NCBI GenBank assembly: GCA_023055505.1
Contig: JALIRH010000004.1
Location: forward strand, 30,695,502 to 30,759,501
Length of the DNA: 64,000 bases
Reading direction: 5' to 3'
DNA from: Callipepla californica brunnescens
Lineage: Eukaryota > Chordata > Aves > Galliformes > Odontophoridae
The notes below the pieces were generated by a model. It did no database searches. It was given only the letters and a program-made list of their open reading frames with translations, and was not told where the DNA came from. The position numbers were made by a program, and so were the translations under genes. Each line of letters begins with the position of its first letter. Position 1 is the stretch's first letter. This document shows positions 25,127 to 36,600 of this stretch, in pieces.

Positions 25127-28100
25127 AAACAGTGCAGCATGGGAGAGGGGGGTTGCAGGTATGAGCAGAATGAAGCAGAGAATCTGTTCAGCTTTCTTTC
25201 AATCCAGCAGACAGTTATGGAAAGGCTTTCTTACAGATTGCTAGTATGAAGCCAGACTGGCACTAACACTGACAACATCTGGTAAGGCAGACTGCCACAT
25301 GTGGCAGTGGGTATTCCTGGGTCTTTGAAACCACCCAGGAGAAAATGGGCCTCAGCTTTCTCAAAAACCTGGCTTAGGTATTTACTCATTCACTGGTGAG
25401 AGGGAAAAAATTCCTGCCAGAAAAAAAGCAGGTAATCCTGCAGACAAATTGTCCTATTCAGGACAGCGCACGCACATCAGGCTTCACTAAACTTCTGGAC
25501 GTTTAGGATAATCTGAAAAAAAAAAAAGTTATAGAATGCAGAATAGGAACAGTTTTTTCTCTTTCTGTATCTTTTTTAGAAGCATAAATATTACCTCTTC
25601 GGTGGATTTAACATCATAATTTGTTGCAGCCAAGGGTTTTGTATGAACTATGTTATCAGAACTGGAATGGTCAAGAAATTGTATCAGAAGACACTGTTTA
25701 AGTACAAGTCTAATTGCTGCAATCATTTTTTCTTTTTCTTTCCTTCTTTTTGTTTCCTTTGCATAGATCCACTTAATCCCATCTCTTACTGTGGGCAAGA
25801 GCTGACAGTTGCATGACAAGGAATGTTTCCCTTTATAAAAGCCTACTTCCTCTCTGTGTAGTTTTAGCCTAATTGAAATGTTTCCCATTAAGCTCAATCA
25901 AGGCAGCAATTATCTAATTACTCACTTATGCTTTTCCAGTCAAAAATTGTGCAACCAAGCATATTAGAGGGCTGCATACATATTTATTATTGTTTTTATA
26001 TGTCCCTATTTAGGTTTAAGCAGCAATCAAACATTCTTACAGCTCTTTTGTACTGCCCCTAAGTCGGCATTCAACTGTTTTTTCCTACAAAGATTTGTGC
26101 AGATCACAAAATCTCTTCTGTGCCTCCCACAAGTTCTGCAGTAGGTAGAGAGCAATTTCAGAATCAAGTTACTGGTACATCATACGGAAAAGAGAAAAGA
26201 GGGTTACAAAAAAATTCACTTCATAAGAGTGGGCCTCGAATGAGTAAGCTTGCCAGACTGAACTAATCTAAGCGGATTTTCAGGACTTCTAAATGTACCA
26301 CAATTATGATGTAACTTTTTTCTTTTTTAAACTGGCTCAACTGATGATTAATTTTACAAGATTTCCATAAAAGCATACCTTCTGAACATCTAGACTTATT
26401 ATTTAGCAATATGCCTGAAATAAAGAGTGTCAACACTGCAGGTGATCTGATTTCCATGTCAGTAAATTCACCATTTGTGTCACAGGAAAAAATGGTGGCT
26501 GTACTAAAGTGCTTAGACTTTACTAAAGTACATTGACAAAATTAACTGATGCAACACAAATTACACTGCATATGCATATGCTACACCAGTGCCAGCTAGA
26601 TACACGAATCTTCTCTATGCAGATATAGACAGCTAGCATTTTTTTTCTATAAACTTTAAAAATTAGGAAAACTTTGAATGCAAGATATTTTGTTTCATTA
26701 TTCTTAAAGTACGCGCAAAATTTTCTTGAAGTATTCTTACATCATTTACATTCCATAGTTCATGGCTGTAATTAACTTACGTGATGCCAATTATCTTTAG
26801 AAAACTGACTTTAAATTTGGATACCACAGTTCCTAGGCTCATAACACACTGCACAGTAATGGCTAGTTTTTCAGAATGGTGCTGAATAAATCTGCACTGA
26901 ACCCACAGCTATACTCACTATCCCACTTAAAGAATGCAGAAGAGATTAAGACCAACAGTGACGAGTCTAGGTCCCTCTCTTAAAAGGAACTTGAATCATG
27001 TAATTGGGATCATGGACATTTAGAACTCAATTGAAGCCTAAAAATCTTTTCCCAGATACAAAGTATTATAGATTACTATCTGATCATTTCAGAGCAGTCC
27101 TTCCAACACATATACAGGCTATGAAACCATATTCTCATGTTGCTCTCCTCACATTCATTTTTGTACAGCAGTCTCTTTATAAGTTAGAATAGAAATACAG
27201 CTACAGAAAGCTTCTGCCCTGTGTTGCAGAAATTGCACATGAACAGCTTTGATTGCTCACATAAGGCCCCCTACAATGCAGGACGGAGACAACAAAGATC
27301 CTCTTTGACGTCATGTGGTCCTCATGCACACCCCTGCAGGCAGTTTGAAAATTTAGCAGTGACATTCTGCACTAGCACATAAGAAACTCTCTTTAATTTC
27401 TAGACCCAGGACATCTGGGATAAAAGTAAATTACATTCATCACACTCCTGTCCTTGCAGACTGTAATACTTCTTATACTGCTATGAATATATTTCTTTTT
27501 TTCTCCTTTTCAGCATTAAAATGTTCATTCTTTGTAGAATGGATAATTTTACAAGGAAAAAGAAGTCATTTAGGAATGATGTTGTCATAGTTAGAATGTA
27601 AATGGATACTTACACTGTATTTCATAATTTCATGAAATGCACTACTTTTCTCAGCCACCTGACTGTGATGTTGTTTCATATACATTATCAACAAAAATAC
27701 AGCTGTCTGGACTTTCTGGAAGATATATGTATGTAGCACACATGCCCTGCACACACAGAGGTAATATCCATATGAAAAATTGGAGGGGTTTGTTATATCC
27801 ATGATTGCATCACCTGCCTGCTAATCCAGCTCCCTAGGAGTTAGTCTAACATTCCAAACTCCTGAGCAGCTTCAAATAGCTGCAAGAGGAGAGGAGAGGG
27901 AGAGGGAAGGAGACCCAATCTGCCAAATACGACAGTGAGACTGTGAAATACATCTCCCAGTAGATACTGTTGGATACTTTTCTACCTGTAGAAAATCCAG
28001 ACATTCCCCTGATGAATTTTAAAACTATGATGGTATTGACTGAAAAAATTTATTATAATAATTGCAGCTAGAAAGAGTAATTTTGAATTTTAAAAAACAT

Positions 28101-28652
28101 TGAAAGACTCAGACTTCCCAATATCCCAATGCCCTTAAGAATGAGCACAAGGAAACAATCTAACTGCGCAGAGGAGATTTCATTCAAATAAAAAAAAATA
28201 ATAATAAAAAGACTATAACATTACAGTAGGAGAAAATTCAGGAGAAAACTGCTGTAATTTATACCAAATGTATAATCCACATTTTCTTTAAAGTTACAAG
28301 AGAAGGACACTTTCAATCAGCAGCTTTAGTAGAGCTTGTCAATGACAGCAAACTTTTTATTTTCATCAGTCTAGATAGCACAGAGCAGGATCAGATGTAC
28401 TATTTCTACTAGGTGACATAAACAATGACATATAAAAGCTTGAACTCACTAAATATTCCCTTTCATCACCTGTAGTCCACTGTGTCAATAAGTAGGTCTG
28501 TATGCTGTGTCAGATACATCTCAACTTTAAACAAATCTGGTCCATATATGTCATCAGTAAAAAAAATTATATCACTTTACAGTGGTGTTTTTGTCACCTA
28601 TCTACCAAATAATATAAAGTTCCGCAAACAGCTAATATGTACAAAATGATGC
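25127..28652. other. Gene-free stretch
   Basis: No gene is recognised. An A12 run lies at 25,516-25,527. A minus-strand frame at 25,529-25,897 (122 codons) has no recognisable domain and is within the length expected by chance. The segment around 25,900-26,020 contains AATTATCTAATTACTCA-type homeodomain words. A full CRE palindrome, TGACGTCA, sits at 27,306-27,313. A GA-rich patch occupies about 27,888-27,912. Confidence 0.55.
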
Positions 28653-28856
28653 AAGGAGAACTTAGGCTGGACATTAGGAAATACTTCTCTGAAAGAGAGG
28701 TCAGTCACTGGAATGGGCAGCCCAGGGTGGTGGAGTCACTGACTCTGGAGGTGTTCCATGTACTGAGGAACACGGTTTAGTGGGAAAAACGTGATGGCTG
28801 GATAATTGGACTTGATGATCTTGGAGATCTTTTCTATCCTTGGTGATTCTGATTTC
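28653..28856 (+). mobile_element. CR1 LINE 3' end
   Basis: The CR1 3' region in sense orientation. GAGAACTTAGGCTGGACATT, GAAATACTTCTCTGAAAGAG, GGAATGGGCAGCCCAGGGTG and GTGGAGTCACTGACTCTGG match the end of ORF2 and the 3' UTR start. These are followed by GAGGTGTTCCATGTACTGAG, GAACACGGTTTAGTGGG and GGACTTGATGATCTTGGAGA. The copy ends in GGTGATTCTGATTTCT, a worn form of the terminal octamer repeat. It is 5'-truncated to about 200 bases, as is usual for CR1. Confidence 0.93.
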
Positions 28857-29102
28857 TTCCTTGTGAATACACTGCATTTAAGCATTTAAATGTTAGGAAA
28901 GCGCATGCTCCAGCAGAGGAGACATCAACCTAGCATTTTGGTACTAAATATTATTTTAATAGTTATTTATATTTCTCTCAAACAATGTAAAACCTCATCT
29001 ACATTTTTGAAGTATGGTGCTAACCCTAGAGTCTCAGATTTTGATTTGAGTGCAGTACAGTTGCCACAATACTACTAGATTTTGTTTTACAGTTGGCATT
29101 GT

Positions 29103-29262
29103 TTAGCACTGGAACAAGATGCCTGAATGGATTCTGGAATCTCCATTCTCAGAGATGTGACAACTTGACTAGACATGGGCAGAGCAATCCCATTTAACTG
29201 GTCCTGGACCTGGTGACCTCCAGAGGTCCCTTAGTACCTACATAAGTGTACTATTCTAACAA
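29103..29262 (+). mobile_element. CR1 LINE 3' end, different subfamily
   Basis: A second CR1 tail in the same orientation, 246 bases after the previous one. GCACTGGAACAAGATGCCTG, GGAATCTCCATTCTCAGAGA, AACTTGACTAGACATGGGC and GGTGACCTCCAGAGGTCCCT follow a CR1 3' UTR that reads GCACTGGAACAGGTTGCC, GGAGTCTCCTTCTCTGGAGA, ACTGGACAAGGTCCTGGGC and GATGACCTCCAGAGGTCCCT. This layout differs from the neighbour, which carries the TTTAGTGGG form. The two are therefore probably independent insertions. The terminal octamer is decayed (CTATTCTAAC). Confidence 0.85.
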
Positions 29263-32200
29263 TAATTAATTTTGGTGCCCAAAATATTAACAGCACACTG
29301 AGTCTAAAAATCAAAAGCTCCAAGGGAATATGCACACTAAATAAGGTGACAAATCTTAATATTTCTTACGAACGTGTACAATATGTAAAGTAAAACATCT
29401 CAAAATTTCCTTTATTCCCTGTTTAGTTTTCCTTTGTCTTACAAATAGGGATCTGCCACATCCATGAAACTGATACCATAATTGGAAATTCATTCAACCT
29501 AATTGTACAATTTAAATGATACATTCGAATTAGAATAAATTATTAATGAAACTTAAAAAGTTGAATTCAAGTGTGAAGATTACTTGTATACATAAAACAT
29601 TTCTGACTCTCTTTCCAAACATAAAGCTTTGGAAAATATAAAACGTCTGAAAATTGCCTGGATTAAGTTTGTTAAAAGGTTTAGGGGAATATAATCAATA
29701 CAAAGCCAGAGAGAAAATGCAACAAAATGCACAGTACTGTTCCAAATTCTATTACTATGACATCATTGCTAAGTAATTAGTAAAATAGTTGATTAGGAAT
29801 TCTGTTTTCATGACACATGTTAACACTTACAGAAGTTTGATAGTTAATACCAACAGCTGAAGGAACACAAAATATAAAAAACAGTTTATCATAACATTTT
29901 TCTTCATACTGCAGAGAAGATACGCAATAGAAATAAAACAAAAAGATTCATTAAAAATAGCTACTGATTTGTAACTTTTCCTGAGACCAATAAAATCTGA
30001 AGGTAGAAATGTTAAGAGTGGAGAGGGAAAGGACCATGAGAATTAAAATCCTTAAAATCTTTAAATCATTGTAAAGTCAATAGGGCCAGAGGGGATTGAG
30101 AACATTATGAAAATCCCAACTGCACATGTGGAAAAAAAAAAAAAAAAAAAAAAAAAGGATAGAAAAAACATATGTAAAACATGAACATTTTTATATTAAA
30201 AAGAACAAAAGCTTCAAGTATTATTTCTGTCTGATTGGGAAACTGAAGAATAGTGAAGGCTGGAAAGCATGATCTCTACAATTTACCATACTGTTTTCTC
30301 AAGAAAAACATGATGTAAGGAACGTGGTGGTAGGTGGTCTTTGAAGGCAGTATGTTGATTTCACATAACACAGATTCAATTTAAAGTGTATGTGGAAATA
30401 GACAACGCACATCCAAAGCAAAAACCACAATATATTACCTTCATACACAGATACGTAACAGTGCAAATTCTTCTAAATTAAAGGTTAAACTGCTCCCAGA
30501 GGAAGAATTGTCTAGCCAGCCCCACAGCAGTGTAATCAAGTTACAGACCCCAGAGGAAGTTAGAAGCCATCGGGAAAACTGCCTTCAGAATCTACCATGA
30601 AGGCAGATGCTGTTGCCAGTAGCTAGCTTTCCACAAGCAAGAATTCATTCTTAAAAAACAGTTCTAATCCACTCTGCAGGGAGCACCACAGCCAAAACAT
30701 GGAGATAAAATAGATAGTCAAAGGCTAGCTGCCTTATTAATGTTGATCTCCTTCCTAGGATCTTGCTAGATGAACTGACTCCACACTATAAAACACTCAA
30801 CTCAGCTGAAAAAAAAATCAGGAATCTAGTAAAAAAAATAACATGCTATTTCTTCTGCATTGGCTTTCCTTTCAGATATGCCTACTTTTCCCCACTGACT
30901 GCCTAGTTGATTAATTATCACACTCCACTCTCTTGTGATACACAAACACTTGTTCTTTAAGTACTGTGATACATAAATTGCAGGCATCTGGTAGGCCCTG
31001 AGCATTAGCCTGCTGTATGAATGCTGAGATGCTGTTTTTCTCACAATCTTAATGACGTTTTAGCCATGTCCAGTTCCAGCTATAACGCATACAAATGTGC
31101 CCATCTACAGGATCTGTTAGAAGATGTGCCTCAGAAGAAAGAAGTAAATGGTATTTTGTAGTAACAGCAACATACAAAAAAAGCATAAACAGAACATGAC
31201 TGCTTCATTCATTGCCTACTCCTAAGATAATCACACACTGTAGCTCAACTTCTGACAGACAAATAATTAAAGAGAACTCTAGCTTAGCCAGGACAAGCTT
31301 GTTCCAAAGATCTAAAAATTCACTTCAAAAGAGCCTGCCACAGAACATTTTCTCTGGTGGCTTTTCATAAAACGAACACTTGGCTGAGTGTTCTTTTCTG
31401 TCTAGTTATTTCTCAGCTAACAGCATATCTTTCCTCAACTGCCAGCTCACTCAAATAGTTAAGAGAGACACAGCCAACATGTCACACTTTCCAACTTGTG
31501 CGCAACTCTGTCTTATAACACCTTCTCCTCTCACAGGAGGAGTCACTACTGGACTTCATTATAAAATCATATTTTCTTTAGATTTAGGCTCAGTGTGAAT
31601 ATTTGTCTGTTAATATAATAATTACCAAAGCATATGTAAAAAAGATAATTGAAAAAGTAAACTTCTGTATGAAGTAGCTGTTGACATAAAGAAACCTAAT
31701 GATTAATTCACTTCTCAGTCACTAAATACAATATATCCTCAATGTTATATTTTTTGTATACTTTCATATACATTTGTTAAACATTTTTATTTATAATGGC
31801 CTTTCACAAAGGTGGTAAGGATGGACCCAATGAAGCCAGATGTTAAGAACTTTCAATTCCAATTAATTTTAATGAGAGCTGAAGGTATTCAGAATGTCTA
31901 CCCCTGTTGCTAGTTAAGTAGTGACCTTGCAGTCACACTGGAATTTCTGAATCCTAGTAAAATTATGCAAAAAGACATACAGAGCACCAAACTGAAATAC
32001 ATAGGTTCACCCTATTTGCAGTTTACTAGTACAAATATTTTTATTCCCTATCTTCCAACAAGACCGATCCTTTTCTACCCATTTTTCATCTATTTTCATT
32101 TTTTGTAACAGCTGGCCTGCTCCTAGATACTCACTGAAAAACTCAAATGTTTTCCTGTGCCATTCAAGTTTCACAACATTTCAGATGCCTCGCTCATTCT

Positions 32201-32927
32201 GCCTGATTCTGCAGACTTTGATCCAAGTTAACGAGAATCTGTTGGAGCCTATCAGCTGTATGCTTTTGGAAGGTAAGTGAGGAATGTTTCCTACTGAGCC
32301 AAATTATCTGAGATGCAGTCAGTTTCTCACCCTCCCAGCAGGATTATAGAGACAGGCATATTTGAATTCGGAGCACTACAAATTAGAGTTTAATATTAGA
32401 AGTAAATTAACAGACTGTATAACAAGCTGCAGTTAATACATAGAGAAAATAGGCTAAATATTTTGGTTCCTAGATGTAAACGAGATTTTCACCAATGTTT
32501 CTAAGGAAAATGGGAATACTGAACCCTCATATAGTTTCTTACTTCTCCTACAGCTGGAAATAGTGAGAGGAGCTGTAAACTGAGTTTTGAGAGGGACAGA
32601 CTGAGAGCATCTGCCTCAAATTATGTAGGAAGAAACTGCTACAAAGTACGCTTCTACTTAGATACATGAATTTTTATGCACTGCCAAAATTATAATTTCT
32701 AGTCTGCCTCAGCCTCTACCTCTATTTCTTTTGGCTCTAAGCAAGGCAGAAAAGGAGATGCTATGTGACTTTCCTGCAGAAATTATAAGATCCCAAACAT
32801 ATTGTCCAGTTATCTCAGTTTAGCTATTTAACATGCATCAGCTGAACCATAGTAACTGCTTTTATACCCATTCTAAGCCTTAGGAATATGTACTGCTTTG
32901 ATTTATAGTCCAAACTACAGACAGAAA
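29263..32927. other. Gene-free stretch
   Basis: No gene is recognised. It contains an A25 run at 30,132-30,156 that is not preceded by a poly(A) signal or gene-like sequence. It also contains a 58-nt plus-strand segment at 32,215-32,272 with strong splice-like borders, treated as a finding. Open frames at 30,826-31,044 (minus) and 31,380-31,598 (plus) are short and have no recognisable domains. Confidence 0.55.
30132..30156. repeat. A25 homopolymer
   Basis: An uninterrupted run of 25 A. CR1 does not end in poly(A), and the upstream 150 bases show neither AATAAA close by nor any reading frame. The run is therefore probably a mononucleotide microsatellite and not a retrocopy tail. Confidence 0.95.
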
Positions 32928-33694
32928 GCTGAACTTGAGCTTCAACAAACCCAAATGCAAGATCTTGAACCTTGGTCGAGGAAACCCTCACCACCAATGC
33001 AAACTGGGGGTTGAATCAACTGAGACTAGCCCTGTTAAAAAGACATAGGGGTACTGGTGAATTGGAAACTGGACATGAGCCAGCAATGTGCCTTCACAGC
33101 CCAGAAAGCCAACTGTACCCTGGGCTGCAACAAAAGAAACATTGCCATCAGGGTGATGGAGGTGATCCTGCCCCTCTGTGCTGGTGACGCCTCACCTGGA
33201 GTACTGCATCCAGATGTGGAGTGCTCAGTACAGGAGAGACATAGCACATTCAGAGGAGGGCCACAAAAATGATGGAAGGGATGGAGCACCTCTCCTACAA
33301 GGACAGGCTGAAAGAGCTCAGGCTGTTCAGACTGGAGAAAACTCTGACATGACCTGATAGCGGCCTTTCAATAACTAAAGGGTAGCTATAGGATAGAAAG
33401 GGACAAATCTTAAGTAGGGTCTGTGGTGATGGAACAAGGAGAAATGGCTTCAAGCTTAAAGAGGGTAGATTTAGGTTGGATATAAGGAAAAAGTCTTTTA
33501 CAGTGAGGGTGGTGAGGCACTGGAACAGGTTGCCAGAGATGTGGATGCCCCATCCCTGGAGACTTTCAAAGCAATTCTGAATCAGGCCCTGGGCAACCTG
33601 ATCTAGCTGTGCTTATCCCTGTTCATTGCAAAGGAGTTGGCCTAGATGAATTATAGAGGTCCATTCCAATTCTAAGGATTCTATGATTCTGTGA
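32928..33694 (+). mobile_element. CR1 LINE, end of ORF2 plus full 3' UTR
   Basis: This is the best preserved CR1 3' portion in the window, about 770 bases in sense orientation. It starts at AACTTGAGCTTCAACAAACC, the counterpart of the CR1 NFNKGKC block, and carries the end of ORF2. In the frame at 33,057-33,272, DMSQQCAFTAQKANCTLGC and EVILPLC match the conserved C-terminus of CR1 ORF2. The 3' UTR follows, with GGAGTACTGCATCCAGATGT, GGACAGGCTGAAAGAGCTCA, GCACTGGAACAGGTTGCCAG, GGGCAACCTGATCTAGC and TTCCAATTCTAAGGATTC. It ends in the diagnostic octamer pair within GATTCTATGATTCTGTGA. The overlapping minus-strand frame (33,035-33,289) is its shadow. Frames are broken, so the copy is inactive. 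Confidence 0.97.
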
Positions 33695-36600
33695 AATTAC
33701 AAAGCCACAACAGAACTTGCTTCATGCTGAGCTTTCATGGGTAAAGTGAGAATTAAAAATTTCTCTCCTCATTCTGTGGGTCAGTTCTAAGACACTCATG
33801 GAGTGACGCATAAAGTGTACTTGTACTTGCTTCCTCAGTGCTTCTCTATGATATTTCAAGAGTTTAATGGGTATGCAGATAAGAGCTCCAAAATTACTCA
33901 AAAATCAGATTACTTTTCTGACTTACTGCTTTGGCTTCCAGTTTTACATGGACTTGATTACATGCGTAGGTTTAAATGAATGAGCAGGACAGCTCATGTC
34001 AGGACAGGGGAGTGGGGGCTCACTTATGAGCCTCTTTTGCCTGCACTGTGGAAGTTTTTATTTATCACAGAAAGTGTAATCTATGACCTTTGACAACAAG
34101 TCAGACGTTTAATATAAGGAATAATAAGGAAATGACTTTCCATTTAACAGGGAGAGATAGAGGATCCCTAGGAGTACACTTGTCCGAACTCCAAAGACAA
34201 GTCAGGAAAATTTTGAACAAGATGTCTCTCCCTGTACTCTTTATTAATACAGGAAGCTTAAACAACTAGCTAAAACCAGATACTCAATTTACACATAGCT
34301 AAAATTAAGGAGAATTTGGCTTTATATTCAGTTGTTTAAATTAGTGCATGTGCACAAATCAGTGTACGTACTTTACTAACATGAATCACGCATATACAAG
34401 TACAAACGCACTGCACACATATTCCTTTTATAATATATATATTTACTTGCTGTGATAACAGAACATACCTAGCAGACATGTTTTCCTCCGCATTTACCAC
34501 TATTCTGTATGTAAACAAAGGCACATAATGAAATCAAGTACTTATTTGTTCATATGCTTTGAGAACAATTGCTAGAATACAAAGTCCCCAAATATACTGC
34601 ATTTAACTCCATCTTAACAGCGCTTGTTTTATCCTTATTCACCATAAAAACTCACTGCGCAACAGAATTATCACTAAAAAGGTGGTTTTAACACTTTAAT
34701 TGTTATTGCTTCCAGAAAGAGGTAGATTATTACACTAAAATGAAGGTAATTTTGCAAATCCTTAAGTAGTAAGTGATTCTCATGTTCCAGAGTTGGTGAA
34801 TCAGCCAGTGATTCATCTGAATAGCTCTGTTAGCTCTTGCCATGTTGGCTGACAAGCTTAAGACTTGGATTCTTCCATGTTGTGAATTATTTAAAATTTA
34901 AAAGAAATTAAGTAATTAGTAATTTCTTGAAAATATCATTTCAGTCTTTCAGTTCTCATCTGAATAGGAAAAATGTGGAGACTTCTGTTCAAAACAAAGG
35001 TACAGTTTAGGTGAATTTTTTACTTCAGTAGCTTGATTTTAGCTTTCAAAATCAAAGCTAAAGTGTATTCTAAGAAAAAAAAGAAAAAAGAAAAAAATCA
35101 AAAATGAAAAAATTCCAGCAGATTATAAGAAAGAAGCAAATGTAATTCACCTGTACTGACTGATAAGAGACATCACTGCTGATACTAGCAGTTTTCCACT
35201 GCATTCGAGTCTGGAGGACATCCTAGAACTGAGAACTGCAGAAGGCTTAATTATGGTTGTTCCCACAGGCAAGGGGACTCAGCGTGGAACACCAAATCAG
35301 CTGCATTAGCTATGTGGCAGGATGAATATTTGCTACATACTATACATTCTACATGTCTTTGTTCACTGGCTGGGCAGTGGGTGGATATGGCTTGTTTTCC
35401 TGACATGTCACCACATCTTGCTGGTGTTTGGTTTTTTTTCTTCTAATACTGTGGCCTAATTCAATTTCTCTGGATGCCTGGATATACTACAGTGATATTA
35501 GTTGAAATTAACAAGAAAAAATCCTGAACTATTTCATTTCATTACAATTTAGCATGGGTGAATTACTGCTAAAAAAATAAAAATTTAAAAAATCCAAGCA
35601 AACAAAACAAACAACCACGTACCAAGCATGAGGACTGGGTGACCAGACTTCAGCCTGCTCTGACATGATATATGAAGGAGCTAAAAATCTGACTGTCTTT
35701 GGTTGCTGATCAACTGAAAATTGATTTAATTTTTCCTCAAAGGTTGTATATGCTTCTAGAATCCTGGCTAATATTTCCTTTCTCAATAAAATAGGATCTA
35801 AATATGATCTGTGAGACTGTATCTACATCTAATGATCTAAACTTTTAGATCTAACATTTAGATCTCACGATCTCTGAGAGCCTTGACTGAACTTAGAGTG
35901 GATGCCCCAGTTGTTCATTCACAGCATCACCAATAACCAAAAATGTTACTTTGTAAAAGATTTTTGTATTCCTTGGTATTGAAAAAGAGTTTATATATCC
36001 ATTTTTAATATGCATGTACACATAAAATAGATTCTGAACATACAGTGCTTGGTTTTGATAGGTCCTTTAATATATAGGCAGTAAAAGTTATATCTATGTT
36101 TTATATTCCCAGCTCCTTATAGAAATGGATTGGAAAAGCTGTTTTCAATACTTCATCAGTGTATATTTTAATAGGGAAAAATAACTGCTGATTATTATGA
36201 AACAATGAGCTCTATTTCAAGTAATCCAGCCAATCAGTAGAAAGGATTTCAGGCCTTCTGTTTTGTATTTATGTGCAAACAGCTGCATTTCATTTTTTAG
36301 CCTCTTTGTTTTCTGAAGCTTTTTAACTTTTTGTCAGATAAAATCCCTGTTGTCACGGTGGCCAATGCACTAGTGAAATTAAAAGTGGAAGGAGGGGGAG
36401 AGCTATAGGGGAATGGAAAGTCCCTTGGTTGAAGCTTGTAAATAAATAAATAAATAACATGAACAAAATGAATGAGTAAGAACAGTTGGTAGACATAATA
36501 TTGACTTCATAACATACTACTTTAAATTGCAAATACTTATTGCTGTGATTTCAAGTCACAGCACTGAATTACTCGTATCTACAATGTACTTTAAAAGAAT

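Noticed and set aside
25529..25897. 122-codon minus-strand frame, with a possible donor GAG|GTAATA inside
   Set aside because: Length is about what chance gives over six frames of 64 kb at this composition; the peptide is unrecognised and the splice borders are only moderate.
30132..30156. A25 run as the tail of a processed pseudogene
   Set aside because: No AATAAA at the right distance and no gene-like sequence upstream.
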